Of a DNA stretch of 64,000 bases, positions 54,359-63,232 are shown piece after piece; position 1 is the stretch's first letter, and each line of letters begins with the position of its first letter. Location of the stretch: NCBI RefSeq assembly GCF_010500615.1, contig NZ_JAAGNX010000002.1:734990-798989 (forward strand). Reading direction: 5' to 3'. This stretch comes from Oceanipulchritudo coccoides (GTDB lineage Bacteria; Verrucomicrobiota; Verrucomicrobiia; Opitutales; Oceanipulchritudinaceae). The position numbers were made by a program, and so were the translations under genes. Below the pieces are notes generated by a model. It made no database searches. It saw only the letters and a program-made list of their open reading frames with translations, and was not told the origin of the DNA.

Positions 54359-56041
54359 ATGAAAGGTCTACAAACCATAGCGATATTATCAGCCTTGCTG
54401 GTAACGACAGTGTCGGCGCAGACCGCAGGCGATCCTGTGGACGCGCAGGCAGATGCCATGATGGCAGATGCCCAACAAGAATCCCTGCAGGCATCCGAAT
54501 TGCCGGAACTACCTGACGAACCAACTTTCGAAGTCCCGGAGGAGGAGGTCTTCCTCGATCTTCCCGGAAGCGACTCTGTCGGCACCGCTGTTGCCAGTGA
54601 TGCCGAAACCATCTCGGTCGACTTTCCAGAAGAGGATGTCCGGGACATCATCCGGAGTGTTGCAGAGCTCTATGAGCTGAATGTGGTCATTCCAGACAGC
54701 TTGGCTGGCAGTGTCAGCATCAAGCTTCGTGACGTTTCCTGGCAGCAGGTTTTTGATGTGGTCCTCGAGCCGCTCAATTTCACCTACATCATTGATGGGA
54801 ACATCATCAAGATCAAGAGTCAGGACGAGCTCGCCGTTGAGCCGGTCGACACACGCGTTTTCATTGTGGACTTTGCCAATGCTGGCGAAATTCGCAGTTC
54901 GGTTGAGCCGCTCATCGATGCGGCCGCCGGGGGCAAGATTCAAGTGGATACTCGCAGTAATGCGCTTGTCATCACTGAACGTCCGAGTCGCATGAATGAC
55001 ATCCAGGAAATCATTGAGACCCTGGACCGTCCGACCGAGCAAGTAATGATCGAATCAAAGTTTGTCGAAATCCAAGGTCGTGAAAATGATTCCCTTGGTG
55101 TTGACTGGCAATCTTTGGTCGGTTGGGGCGTTTCGATGGAACAGGGCCTGAACGGTATTCTGGGTCGTCAGTATGACAGGATATCCGGCAGCGGAATTCC
55201 CACCACGACAACCCGGCAAGACACCGCGGTTTTATCCTCGGACGCCTTCAGCGTTGTCCTGAGTGCCCTTGAGGCAAACTCTGATATCGAGCTGGTTTCC
55301 AATCCAACGATCGTCACCATGAACAACAAGAAGGCGACGATTAACATTGGTGAGGAGTATCCAATCCCGAGTTACCGCTACAATGACGAAGTGGGTCAGT
55401 TTGAAGTGAGTCAATTCGAGTACAAGAATATCGGGATCAACCTGAATGTTATCCCGCAAATCAACAGTGCCGGATTCATCAACCTGAATATTCAACCGGA
55501 AATCAGCAGCCGTAGTGGTGAGGTTTCCTTTGGTGGAGCTTCCGGTGCGCTCATTCCGATTATTTCGACCCGCAAGACGGACAGCAGTGTCACCATCAAG
55601 AGTGGATACACGCTGGCGATTGGTGGGCTGATCGAGCAGTCGGAAGAGTTGACGGATTCGAAGGTGCCGATTCTTGGCTCAATCCCGGGCCTTGGGCGTC
55701 TATTCAGCAGCAAGGGCACGGACATCAATCGTCGTAACCTTATCATCTTCATCACGGCCAAAATCTTGAGTGCAAGTGGAGCCACGTACGAGGATGTCTT
55801 CTCCAAGAAGACCCTGTATGAAATGGGGATTTCCAGCAGCGACATTCCCGGCTATGAGCCATCCGAAGAAGAGGATGCGCTTCTGGACAAGGTAAAGGCC
55901 TCCCGCGATGAGGTTGAGCAACTTGAAGCCCAGCGTAAGCTGCAGGAAAAGATCCAGATGCTGGATGCGGTCAAGAATGCTTCCAAAGAGAACCTCACGG
56001 TCGCTGAGGAGGAAGAATCCTATCCTCGCCGCTTTCAATAA
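54359..56041 (+). CDS. Secretin (GspD/PilQ family)
   Basis: A 560-residue outer-membrane channel subunit. A signal peptide (residues 1-22, ending VSAQT) is followed by an acidic linker, an N0/STN-type domain at about 80-160 (ISVDFPEEDVRDIIRSVAEL), one N1-type domain at about 165-235, and the secretin barrel at about 240-490 with the hallmark SNPTIVTMNNKKATINIGEEYPI (in pieces) and VPILGSIPGLGRLFSSK. The tail (500-560) is a predicted coiled coil rich in Glu and Lys. AAAGGA sits 9 bases before the ATG. It is the last gene of the operon and is followed by a terminator. Confidence 0.93.
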   Translation: MKGLQTIAILSALLVTTVSAQTAGDPVDAQADAMMADAQQESLQASELPELPDEPTFEVPEEEVFLDLPGSDSVGTAVASDAETISVDFPEEDVRDIIRSVAELYELNVVIPDSLAGSVSIKLRDVSWQQVFDVVLEPLNFTYIIDGNIIKIKSQDELAVEPVDTRVFIVDFANAGEIRSSVEPLIDAAAGGKIQVDTRSNALVITERPSRMNDIQEIIETLDRPTEQVMIESKFVEIQGRENDSLGVDWQSLVGWGVSMEQGLNGILGRQYDRISGSGIPTTTTRQDTAVLSSDAFSVVLSALEANSDIELVSNPTIVTMNNKKATINIGEEYPIPSYRYNDEVGQFEVSQFEYKNIGINLNVIPQINSAGFINLNIQPEISSRSGEVSFGGASGALIPIISTRKTDSSVTIKSGYTLAIGGLIEQSEELTDSKVPILGSIPGLGRLFSSKGTDINRRNLIIFITAKILSASGATYEDVFSKKTLYEMGISSSDIPGYEPSEEEDALLDKVKASRDEVEQLEAQRKLQEKIQMLDAVKNASKENLTVAEEEESYPRRFQ

Positions 56042-56063
56042 TTGAGCGGATAATCTAATTTGC

Positions 56064-56098
56064 GCGGGCGGTTCTGAATGGAGCCGCCCGCTTTATTT
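56064..56098 (+). terminator. Rho-independent terminator after the secretin gene
   Basis: GCGGGCGG and CCGCCCGC form an 8-base-pair GC stem, extended by three weaker pairs, followed by TTTATTTT. It lies between the convergent secretin and Sua5/YwlC genes and overlaps the stop of the latter. Confidence 0.9.
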
Positions 56099-57136
56099 TA
56101 TCGATGCCGCACGGGACAAGCGATCGCGGATAGCCAAAACAAGGCCGTCGGCGTTGGCGGGGGGCAGTTCGCAGAAAATTCTTTCGAAGCCCTTTGCATC
56201 CAGCTTGCGGAGCAAATCGAAGAGGGTCCGGGCCACGATTTCCATGTCTCCGTCCTCGGAAAACCAGAATGTTGCCTGCTCCCGTGACGGATTGAGCGTG
56301 CCGGGCCTTTGGAGGAAAGCTATCGCCTCGTTTTTGGCAGTTTTGGGAATAGACCCCAGTTCAAAGGCAATCATTTTGGTTTTGGGGCTGTAGTGGCGGA
56401 GCATGGTCCCCGGGGCGGTGGCGGCCTCGGTCTCTTCGAGGTTCAAAAGCTTTGTTTGGACGGGTAGGCGCAGGTGATCTGAAATCTGCTCAGCGGTTAC
56501 GGCTCCGGGCCTGAGGATGGCCGGATTCTTCCCCTTTGACAGATCCACGATGGTGGATTCCAGCCCAACCTCGCACGGCCCCCCATCCAGGACAAAAGGA
56601 ACCTTGTCCCCAAATGCCGATGTCACGTGCTCAGGCCGGGTCGGGGAAACGTAGCCAAAGGGGTTTGCACTAGGCGCAGCCAAGGGCGCATTGAGCTGGT
56701 GGAGGAGCTTTTTAGCGACGGGATGCCGTGGCATCCTGATGGCGACGGTTTCCTTTCCCGCGGTAATCAGATCGGGCACAATCGATCTCTTTTTAAGGAC
56801 AAGGGTGAGGGGACCCGGCCAGAATGCTTCGGCAAGGATACGGCCATCCTCGGGTACAATGGCCAGGCTGCGGGCCATTTCCAGATCAGCCACATGGACG
56901 ATCAGGGGGTCCATCAAGGGGCGGCCCTTGATCGAAAAGATCGAGTGGCATGCCTGCTCGTCGAGCGCAAGTGCCGCCAAGCCGTAAACAGTCTCGGTTG
57001 GAAGGCCAACAACGCAGCCATTCTGCAGGGCCTCTGCGAAAAAACGGATATTTGCTTCGCTAGGCGGATAGACAAAAGAAGAGGCTCCCCCGTCAGGAGG
57101 AGCCTTCTTGTAAAATTCAAAACTGGATTTACTCAC
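56093..57136 (-). CDS. L-threonylcarbamoyladenylate synthase (Sua5/YwlC)
   Basis: Makes the activated threonylcarbamoyl-AMP used for the t6A modification at position 37 of ANN-reading tRNAs. The YrdC domain (about residues 20-215) has VVGLPTETVYGLAA, SIKGRPLMDPLIVHV and SANPFGYVSPT, the threonine and ATP contacts. The C-terminal 110 residues are the Sua5 domain, so this is the long form (347 residues), not the short TsaC. The TsaB, TsaD and TsaE partners are not in the window. It is convergent with the secretin operon. Confidence 0.94.
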   Translation of the reverse strand: MSKSSFEFYKKAPPDGGASSFVYPPSEANIRFFAEALQNGCVVGLPTETVYGLAALALDEQACHSIFSIKGRPLMDPLIVHVADLEMARSLAIVPEDGRILAEAFWPGPLTLVLKKRSIVPDLITAGKETVAIRMPRHPVAKKLLHQLNAPLAAPSANPFGYVSPTRPEHVTSAFGDKVPFVLDGGPCEVGLESTIVDLSKGKNPAILRPGAVTAEQISDHLRLPVQTKLLNLEETEAATAPGTMLRHYSPKTKMIAFELGSIPKTAKNEAIAFLQRPGTLNPSREQATFWFSEDGDMEIVARTLFDLLRKLDAKGFERIFCELPPANADGLVLAIRDRLSRAASIK

Positions 57137-57163
57137 TAGGACTGCGGGATACCGCAGGCGGCG

Positions 57164-57352
57164 TTACTTCATGAGAAGTAGATTCCTGGCCTGCTTGATT
57201 ACCCGGGTAAGGTGTCGCTGCTGCACAGCTGTGAAGCCGGTGATGCGGCGAGGAAGGATTTTACCCGTGTCGGTAACGTAGCGGGTAAGGATCTCAACGT
57301 CGGTATGCGTGAGTTCGAGCGGGTTCTTCTGGCGTTGTTCCTCAGTTGTCAT
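57164..57352 (-). CDS. rpsR: 30S ribosomal protein S18
   Basis: A 62-residue protein with the S18 core TDVEILTRYVTDTGKILPRRITGFTAVQQRHLTRVIKQARNLLLM, read in pieces. It is shorter than usual (about 75 residues) because the N-terminal Cys-containing segment is missing; such zinc-free forms are known. A start 11 codons upstream (57385) is possible. In many bacteria rpsR lies with rpsF and rplI; here it stands alone between Sua5 and the divergent exosortase gene. Confidence 0.92.
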   Translation of the reverse strand: MTTEEQRQKNPLELTHTDVEILTRYVTDTGKILPRRITGFTAVQQRHLTRVIKQARNLLLMK

Positions 57353-57493
57353 AAGCGGAACAAAGAAGGTGCTTAAAATTTGCATGGCAAGAAAAAAGTC
57401 ATTTCGTAGATTCCTTTTCTCTGGGCTCGAAGGGTCCATTGGTCTTGAGTTCGCAGAAGGCATTTGCCAACGTCCCCCCTGAATTTTCCCGAT

Positions 57494-58519
57494 ATGAGAT
57501 TTCGTCAACTTCCCCAACCGACCCAATGGGCGGCCTTTGCGCTGCTTGGCCTCGTCCTCTTTTTGATCTGGGACCAGTATTTCTGGTGGAAACTCCGGGA
57601 TGAATATGCCTTCGGGTTTATCGTGCCGCTTTTTGTGGCCTATGTTCTCTTTGAGCGCTGGCCGCGTCTGGCAAAGGGGTTGATTGGAGATGCTGACACG
57701 CAGGAAGCTGCTTCCAATCCTTCCAGCGACGGACCTGCATCGACCTTTTCCAGCCTTTTGGAGAAGGCCCTTATCACGATTTCCGTCCTGATGGTTGCCG
57801 GGGGATTTGTCTCCTTTTTTGCCGGCTCGCTCTATCGTGCCATGGAGGGGCAAAACCTGATTTCCTCCAATTTTCTGGCTTTCGGCTTTGCCAATATTCT
57901 TCTTGGGGGAGCATTTCTCTATTCCGGGAAAAAGGCCGACGGGACGCCAAATCCACTCAAGGAGCGCTGGCATCTGGCTCTCCTGTTCCTTTTCCCAGCC
58001 TTGATCTGGATGTTGTCGGTCCCCATGTTTAATGCGGTCTACAAGACCATCAGCACTTTCCTGATGAACAAGGTGGCGGTCGTCGTCTACCACTCCTTCG
58101 ATTTACTTGGTTATGCGGTGGTTCGCGAAGGCAGTGTCCTGAAGCTGCCTCTCGGAGACGTGGGTGTGGAGGATGCCTGCTCCGGGATTCGTTCCCTCAC
58201 GGCCTGTCTTTTCGCCGGCTCTTTCCTTGGATCGGTCTATTTTGATAAATTATGGAAAAAGGTGTTCCTTGTCGGGACCGCCATGGTGTTCGCCTTTATC
58301 AACAACATCTTCCGGAGCCTATTCCTGACTGCATGGGCGTATGCAAAAGGTCCCACTGGACTGGATACGCATGTTATTGTCTGGGGCCAGGACCTGGGGA
58401 ATGTGCATGACTTTACCGGTTGGGTCGTTCTTGGCCTGACGGTTATTTGCCTGCTGGCACTGGTTAAATTATTCAGCATCCGGCTGGAATATGAACTCAA
58501 ACCCGGAGAGACCTTATGA
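57494..58519 (+). CDS. Exosortase (PEP-CTERM-type sorting transpeptidase)
   Basis: A 341-residue protein with about eight membrane segments. The three conserved active-site features are present: catalytic Cys in VEDACSGIRSLTAC (near residue 228), Arg in NNIFRSLFLT (near 270), and His in VHDFTGWVVL (near 300). Exosortases recognise a short C-terminal tag (PEP-CTERM) on exported proteins and move them to the surface or into the extracellular polysaccharide matrix. No PEP-CTERM substrate is seen in the window. The TTG at 57464 would add ten residues; ATG 57494 is preferred. Its stop overlaps the glycosyltransferase start (ATGA). Confidence 0.92.
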   Translation: MRFRQLPQPTQWAAFALLGLVLFLIWDQYFWWKLRDEYAFGFIVPLFVAYVLFERWPRLAKGLIGDADTQEAASNPSSDGPASTFSSLLEKALITISVLMVAGGFVSFFAGSLYRAMEGQNLISSNFLAFGFANILLGGAFLYSGKKADGTPNPLKERWHLALLFLFPALIWMLSVPMFNAVYKTISTFLMNKVAVVVYHSFDLLGYAVVREGSVLKLPLGDVGVEDACSGIRSLTACLFAGSFLGSVYFDKLWKKVFLVGTAMVFAFINNIFRSLFLTAWAYAKGPTGLDTHVIVWGQDLGNVHDFTGWVVLGLTVICLLALVKLFSIRLEYELKPGETL

Positions 58520-59718
58520 AACCACTCTTAATGACCAATGAGTATCCCCCCAACGTCTATGGTGGCGCGGGGGTCCACGTGGAATACCTGAGCCGGGAAC
58601 TCAGTAAATTGATGCCGGTTGAGGTCCGCTCTTTCGGTTCGCAGAATATCGAGGACCCAAAATTGTCAGTCTTTGGGACCGGCCTGGACGATTCGGGCTT
58701 CACTTGTCCCAAAGGGCTGAGAAGCGTTTTTGGAGCCCTTCAAAGAAACCTTGGATTCAATACCCGGGCGATTGATGCGGATCTGGTCCACTGCCACACT
58801 TGGTATACGCACTTTGGTGGCATCATGGCCAAGTTGAATTACGGGATTCCCCTTGTCCTGACTGTTCACTCACTTGAACCACTCCGTCCATGGAAGCGCG
58901 AGCAACTTGGTGGTGGTTATGATTTCAGTTCCTGGGTGGAGAGGACGGCCATTGAAATGGCGGATGCGATCATCGCCGTTTCTGAGGGAACTCGCGTTGA
59001 CGTCCTGAAACACTTCCATGTGGATCCCGAAAAGATTCACATTATCTATAACGGTATTGACCCGGATGAATACCAGAAAGTAGATCCGACCGCGGCGCTT
59101 GAAAAGTTCGGGATAGATCCCAAACAGCCCTATGTGCTTTTTGTCGGGCGCATCACCCGGCAAAAGGGTATCATCTATCTGGTAAATGCGATTCGTCATA
59201 TGAATCCTGATTTCCAGATTGTTCTGTGTGCGGGTGCCCCGGACACACCCGAGATTGCCGCTGAGATGAAGACAGCTGTGGCGGAGGCCAGCAAGAACCG
59301 GTCCGGTGTTTTCTGGATAGATGAGATGGTGGACAAGAAAACCGTGATCCAGCTCTACTCCGGTGCGGAGGTATTCTGTTGTCCCTCCATTTACGAGCCG
59401 TTTGGCATTATCAATCTGGAGGCAATGGCCTGCGAGACAGCAGTCGTTGGGGCGAGTGTGGGAGGAATCCCCGAAGTGGTTGTCCATGACCAGACAGGCT
59501 ATCTTGTTCCTGTTGCCCAAATCCATGAATCACCTTTTACGCCGCTGGAGCCGGAGCATTTTTCCAAGGATATCGCTTCCCAGATTAATCGCCTCATGGC
59601 AAACCCGGAGCGACGTGCGGCGTTTGCCAAGGCCGGACGGCAACGTGCCATCGATACCTTCAGTTGGGCTGCCATCGCCAAGGAGACGTCAGAGCTTTAC
59701 GCCTCACTTGTGAAATAA
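58516..59718 (+). CDS. GlgA/GlgM-type glycosyltransferase (alpha-maltose-1-phosphate or glycogen synthase)
   Basis: A 400-residue GT4/GT5-like enzyme of the actinobacterial glgA type. It opens LLMTNEYPPNVYGGAGVHVEYL (in pieces), has DLVHCHTWYTHFGG and a C-terminal nucleotide-sugar domain with YVLFVGRITRQKGIIYLV and SIYEPFGIINLEAMA, where the Glu is the donor-binding acid. In Mycobacterium the homologue GlgM makes alpha-maltose 1-phosphate from ADP-glucose and glucose 1-phosphate. The adjacent glgE gene uses that product, so the GlgM role is likely. It starts inside the exosortase stop codon. Confidence 0.9.
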   Translation: MKPLLMTNEYPPNVYGGAGVHVEYLSRELSKLMPVEVRSFGSQNIEDPKLSVFGTGLDDSGFTCPKGLRSVFGALQRNLGFNTRAIDADLVHCHTWYTHFGGIMAKLNYGIPLVLTVHSLEPLRPWKREQLGGGYDFSSWVERTAIEMADAIIAVSEGTRVDVLKHFHVDPEKIHIIYNGIDPDEYQKVDPTAALEKFGIDPKQPYVLFVGRITRQKGIIYLVNAIRHMNPDFQIVLCAGAPDTPEIAAEMKTAVAEASKNRSGVFWIDEMVDKKTVIQLYSGAEVFCCPSIYEPFGIINLEAMACETAVVGASVGGIPEVVVHDQTGYLVPVAQIHESPFTPLEPEHFSKDIASQINRLMANPERRAAFAKAGRQRAIDTFSWAAIAKETSELYASLVK

Positions 59719-59743
59719 CCCGGAATTCCAAACAAATACCCTT

Positions 59744-61717
59744 ATGACACCTGTCTCCAAGTTTCCCGGCCCCTCAAGGGTCGTCATTGATCATGTCACT
59801 CCGTCAATCGGCGGCGGGATGTTTCCCGTCAAGCGTCCATTGGGCGATGACTTCCATGTGGAGGCCCACGTCATTGCCGATGGGCACGACCACCTTGATG
59901 TGGTTCTCGCTTATCGGAAAATCGGGCAAAAGCGTTGGGAAGAAGTTCCAATGCAGGACCTTGGTAATGATGAGTTCGGGGGAACCTTCCGGGCGGAGCA
60001 GATAGGATTGCACGAATACCGTGTGATCGGGTGGGCAGATGAGTTTCGCAACTGGCACGTAGGCTTTGTGAAGAAGTCTGATGCCGGGGATTCGAAAATT
60101 GGAGTGGAACTCGACATCGGGGCCCGATTGGTAGCGGAGGCCGCCTCCCGGGCAAAAGGTAAGGATGCCAAACAGCTCAAGGGATGGGCAGGTTTTCTTG
60201 GAGATCACTCCCGCGACCTGATGCAGAAAGTGAACCTCGCCAGACAGGGTGACTTTTTCGAAACTGTTCGGCGTTACCCGGATCGAAGCCTGCAAACACA
60301 GGGTACCGTTTCCCACCTTCTTGTTGAACGGGAAAAAGCCTATTTCAGCACCTGGTACGAATTTTTCCCCCGCTCGTGCGCCAATGATGCCAGCCGTCAC
60401 GGGACCTTCAAAGATGCTATTAGCAGGTTCCCGGAAATTGCCCGTATGGGGTTTGATGTGGTGTACTTCCCCCCGATTCATCCCATTGGGGAAAAGTTCC
60501 GGAAGGGGCGTAACAATGCCCTTGAGGCGGCCCCGGAGGATGTGGGCAGCCCATGGGCGATCGGTTCCTCACAGGGAGGACACAAATCCCTGCATCCTGA
60601 ACTTGGATCAATGGAGGACTTCAAAGATCTGATCGAGGCGGCTGATAAACATGGCCTGGAGGTGGCCTTGGACATTGCCTTCCAATGTGCTCCCGACCAC
60701 CCATATGTAAAAGAGCATCCCCAGTGGTTCAAGTGGCGTCCGGACGGAACAGTCCAGTATGCCGAGAATCCCCCTAAGAAATATCAGGATATCCTGCCGT
60801 TCGACTTTGAAACAGAGGATTGGAAGGCACTCTGGCTCGAGCTGAAGAGTATTTTTGACTTCTGGATTGAGGCCGAGGTGAAAATCTTCCGGGTGGATAA
60901 TCCGCACACCAAGCCGATGGAATTCTGGCGCTGGTGTATTGGGGAATTGAAGGTCACGCATCCCGAAGTCCTCTTTCTCGCGGAGGCCTTTACCCGACCC
61001 AAGCGCAAATACCGGTTGGCCAAGGCAGGATTTACACAGGGCTACACGTACTTTACCTGGCGCAACTTTCCCCAGGAGGTGAGGGAGTACGTCGAAGAGT
61101 TGACCCAGTCGGAAGTGAAGGAATTCTTTTTGCCGAATTTCTGGCCAAATACGCCGGATATTCTTCATGAGGATCTTCAGAAAGGGAATCGGGCAACTTT
61201 TCTCGGTCGCTACATTCTTGCCGCGACTTTATCCTCCAATATCGGCATTTATGGACCCGCCTTTGAATTGATGGAGAAGGAGCCATTCCCCGGCAAAGAG
61301 GAGTACAATCACAATGAAAAGTACGAACTCAAAAACTGGAATTGGGATCGGCCGGGGAATCTCAAGAACGACATTTCCCGCGTAAACGGCATCCGGCGTG
61401 ATCATCCAGCCATGCATCGCACGGCGAATATCCGGTTTGTCGACACGGACAATGCGAGTATCCTGGCCTATATCAAGCAGACTCCGGACCGGAAGGACCA
61501 GCTACTGGTGATCGTCAACTTCGACTGGCACAAGCAGCAAGAAGGGAATGTCCACCTGCCGCTGTCTGAAATGGGTATCGGCTCAGACAAGGCATTTGAA
61601 GTGAAAGACCTCTTTGATCCGACACAGCCGGCCTATATGTGGCGGGGATCACGGAACTTCTTCAGCCTCAACCCGATCAAGTCACCTGCCCATATTTTCC
61701 AGATCAACCTGGGTTAG
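59744..61717 (+). CDS. glgE: Alpha-1,4-glucan:maltose-1-phosphate maltosyltransferase
   Basis: A 657-residue GH13_3 enzyme that extends alpha-glucan with maltosyl units from maltose 1-phosphate. The N-terminal carbohydrate-binding-like domain is followed by the catalytic barrel: MGFDVVYFPPIHPIGEKFRKG, the nucleophile Asp in KIFRVDNPHTKPMEFW near residue 385, the acid/base Glu in VLFLAEAFTRPK near 415, and the conserved NFWPNTPDIL. These are standard GlgE residues. It follows the GlgM-type gene after 25 bases. Its stop overlaps the convergent Dabb gene by 4 bases. Confidence 0.96.
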   Translation: MTPVSKFPGPSRVVIDHVTPSIGGGMFPVKRPLGDDFHVEAHVIADGHDHLDVVLAYRKIGQKRWEEVPMQDLGNDEFGGTFRAEQIGLHEYRVIGWADEFRNWHVGFVKKSDAGDSKIGVELDIGARLVAEAASRAKGKDAKQLKGWAGFLGDHSRDLMQKVNLARQGDFFETVRRYPDRSLQTQGTVSHLLVEREKAYFSTWYEFFPRSCANDASRHGTFKDAISRFPEIARMGFDVVYFPPIHPIGEKFRKGRNNALEAAPEDVGSPWAIGSSQGGHKSLHPELGSMEDFKDLIEAADKHGLEVALDIAFQCAPDHPYVKEHPQWFKWRPDGTVQYAENPPKKYQDILPFDFETEDWKALWLELKSIFDFWIEAEVKIFRVDNPHTKPMEFWRWCIGELKVTHPEVLFLAEAFTRPKRKYRLAKAGFTQGYTYFTWRNFPQEVREYVEELTQSEVKEFFLPNFWPNTPDILHEDLQKGNRATFLGRYILAATLSSNIGIYGPAFELMEKEPFPGKEEYNHNEKYELKNWNWDRPGNLKNDISRVNGIRRDHPAMHRTANIRFVDTDNASILAYIKQTPDRKDQLLVIVNFDWHKQQEGNVHLPLSEMGIGSDKAFEVKDLFDPTQPAYMWRGSRNFFSLNPIKSPAHIFQINLG

Positions 61718-62034
61718 CGGCTTTCGTAATCTACCACTGCCCGCTCTGAGGTCGTCTTCTGGACAAATTTGACCACCTTTTGGTGCTCTGGATGGATACG
61801 GTAAGTCTCCAAGTCTTCCTTGTTCTCAAATTGGGTCAGTAGCCCAACATCAAAAGAAGCAGGAGTCCTGCTGAAGTCCCTTCCGGCCTCCAACTTGACC
61901 AGCTCGGGAATTTTCCCCGGTAGCTTCATGAGCATTTCAACGAGTTCGGCAGCGTTTTCCTCTCCCGTTGAACCTTCGGCTTCCGGGAGCATTCTGAAAA
62001 ATACGAGGTGCGTGATCATTTTCTCTGCGCTCAT
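61714..62034 (-). CDS. Dabb-family (stress-responsive A/B barrel) protein
   Basis: A 106-residue protein with the dimeric alpha-beta barrel pattern: THLVFFRMLPEAEG at the start, SFDVGLLTQFENKEDLETYRIHPEHQKVVKFV in the middle. Dabb proteins are small dimers; most have no known reaction. Its ATG overlaps the transaldolase stop (TAATG), so it is coupled to that gene. A second ATG five codons in (62019) is an equally good start. It ends inside the glgE stop. Confidence 0.85.
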   Translation of the reverse strand: MSAEKMITHLVFFRMLPEAEGSTGEENAAELVEMLMKLPGKIPELVKLEAGRDFSRTPASFDVGLLTQFENKEDLETYRIHPEHQKVVKFVQKTTSERAVVDYESR

Positions 62035-63026
62035 TAATCAATGACTTCCCGCTCAATCAAGTCGCTCAGGTTATCCGTGTCAGCAGCAAATTTCCGGATG
62101 CCTTCAGCCAGTTTGTCAGTTGCCATGGGATCGGCATTCATGTGCCAGCGAAAGGTCTTTTCGTCCACTACCATTTTCTGGATCGGCTCAACCTTCGCTC
62201 GTTCGACAGTCAGTTGCCGCTCAAGCGGACGATGATCATTTTGCAGCTTCTTCAGCAGATCCGGGCTGATTGTTAGCAGATCACATCCCGCAAGGGCTTG
62301 TATTTGCCCGATATTGCGAAAACTGGCCCCCATTACCTCGGTCTTGTGGTTGTGGTGCTTCAGGTAATGGTAAATCTGCGTCACTGATTGGACTCCCGGA
62401 TCATCCTGGGCCTCGTACTCGCCGCCGGTTTGTGCGACATACCAATCAAGAATGCGGCCCACAAAAGGGCTGATCAGAGTGCATCCGTTCTGGGCTGCCG
62501 TGATCGCCTGAATGAGTGAGAAAAGGAGTGTCAGGTTGCAATGAATGCCTTCTTTTTCCAACACCTTGGCTGCCTCGAGTCCTTCCCATGTGGAAGCAAT
62601 CTTGATCAGTACGCGGTCCTTTTTCACCTCTTGCGCTTCGTAGAGGGAGATGATGTGGCGTGCCTTCCTGATAGTACCTTCCTTGTCGAAGGAAAGCCGG
62701 GCATCCACTTCGGTCGATACCCGCCCGGGAATGATCTTGAGGATTTCCGTGCCAAACAGGACCAGTAAATGATCGATCACATCGTCTATCAGTTCGCTTC
62801 CGTGCCGGTTTTCCTTTTCGGCCAGGGTGGCTGCCTTCTCCAGAAGATGCGCATAGGCATCCATTTGCACGGCCTTATAGATCAGGGTCGGGTTGGTTGT
62901 CGCATCCTGTGGGGCATAGGATTCGATCGACTCAAAGTCTCCCGTGTCCGCCACAACGGTTGTGAACTGCTTTAATTGCGATAACTGATCCGCAATGATT
63001 GGAAGGTCCCCTGTTGCTGAACTCAT
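62034..63026 (-). CDS. tal: Transaldolase
   Basis: A 330-residue transaldolase that moves the dihydroxyacetone unit of sedoheptulose 7-phosphate to glyceraldehyde 3-phosphate. It has the [12 protein letters not shown] motif near residue 40, the Schiff-base lysine in [16 protein letters not shown] near 146, and [30 protein letters not shown] near 180-210, which marks the long TalB-type subfamily. It is followed by the Dabb gene with a one-base overlap and is divergent from the TorF-like gene across 206 bases. Confidence 0.95.
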   Translation of the reverse strand: MSSATGDLPIIADQLSQLKQFTTVVADTGDFESIESYAPQDATTNPTLIYKAVQMDAYAHLLEKAATLAEKENRHGSELIDDVIDHLLVLFGTEILKIIPGRVSTEVDARLSFDKEGTIRKARHIISLYEAQEVKKDRVLIKIASTWEGLEAAKVLEKEGIHCNLTLLFSLIQAITAAQNGCTLISPFVGRILDWYVAQTGGEYEAQDDPGVQSVTQIYHYLKHHNHKTEVMGASFRNIGQIQALAGCDLLTISPDLLKKLQNDHRPLERQLTVERAKVEPIQKMVVDEKTFRWHMNADPMATDKLAEGIRKFAADTDNLSDLIEREVID

Positions 63027-63181
63027 GCTTTCCAGCTTGGGCTATTCCCCGGACTTTGACAACCCCGTTCACGCCAGAGGAGGTAATTTGCCGGCGTTGT
63101 GATTAAAATGAAAAAAAATCACTTTTTGGGACAAATTGGAACGCAATTGGCTTCATTTATACGATTGACAGATTTAGGTTA

Positions 63182-63210
63182 TTGGCTGTCATTCTTGCTT
63201 TGGTTATAAA
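63182..63210 (+). promoter_or_regulatory. Candidate sigma-70 promoter of the TorF-like gene
   Basis: TTGGCT and TATAAA are separated by 17 bases (4 of 6 and 5 of 6 matches). The second box ends 22 bases before the ATG, which leaves a very short A-rich leader without a Shine-Dalgarno sequence. Confidence 0.55.
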
Positions 63211-63232
63211 CCAATAACTAAAACTACAAAAC

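Noticed and set aside
57385-58093. Upstream extension of the rpsR frame to about 309 codons, antisense to the exosortase gene
   Set aside because: Only the last 62 codons match S18; the rest is low-complexity and overlaps the exosortase gene.
63182-63204. TTGGC ... TTGCT upstream of the TorF-like gene, similar to a sigma-54 promoter
   Set aside because: The distance between the GG and GC elements is one base too long, and sigma-54 is strict about this spacing. The sigma-70 type boxes TTGGCT/TATAAA fit better.
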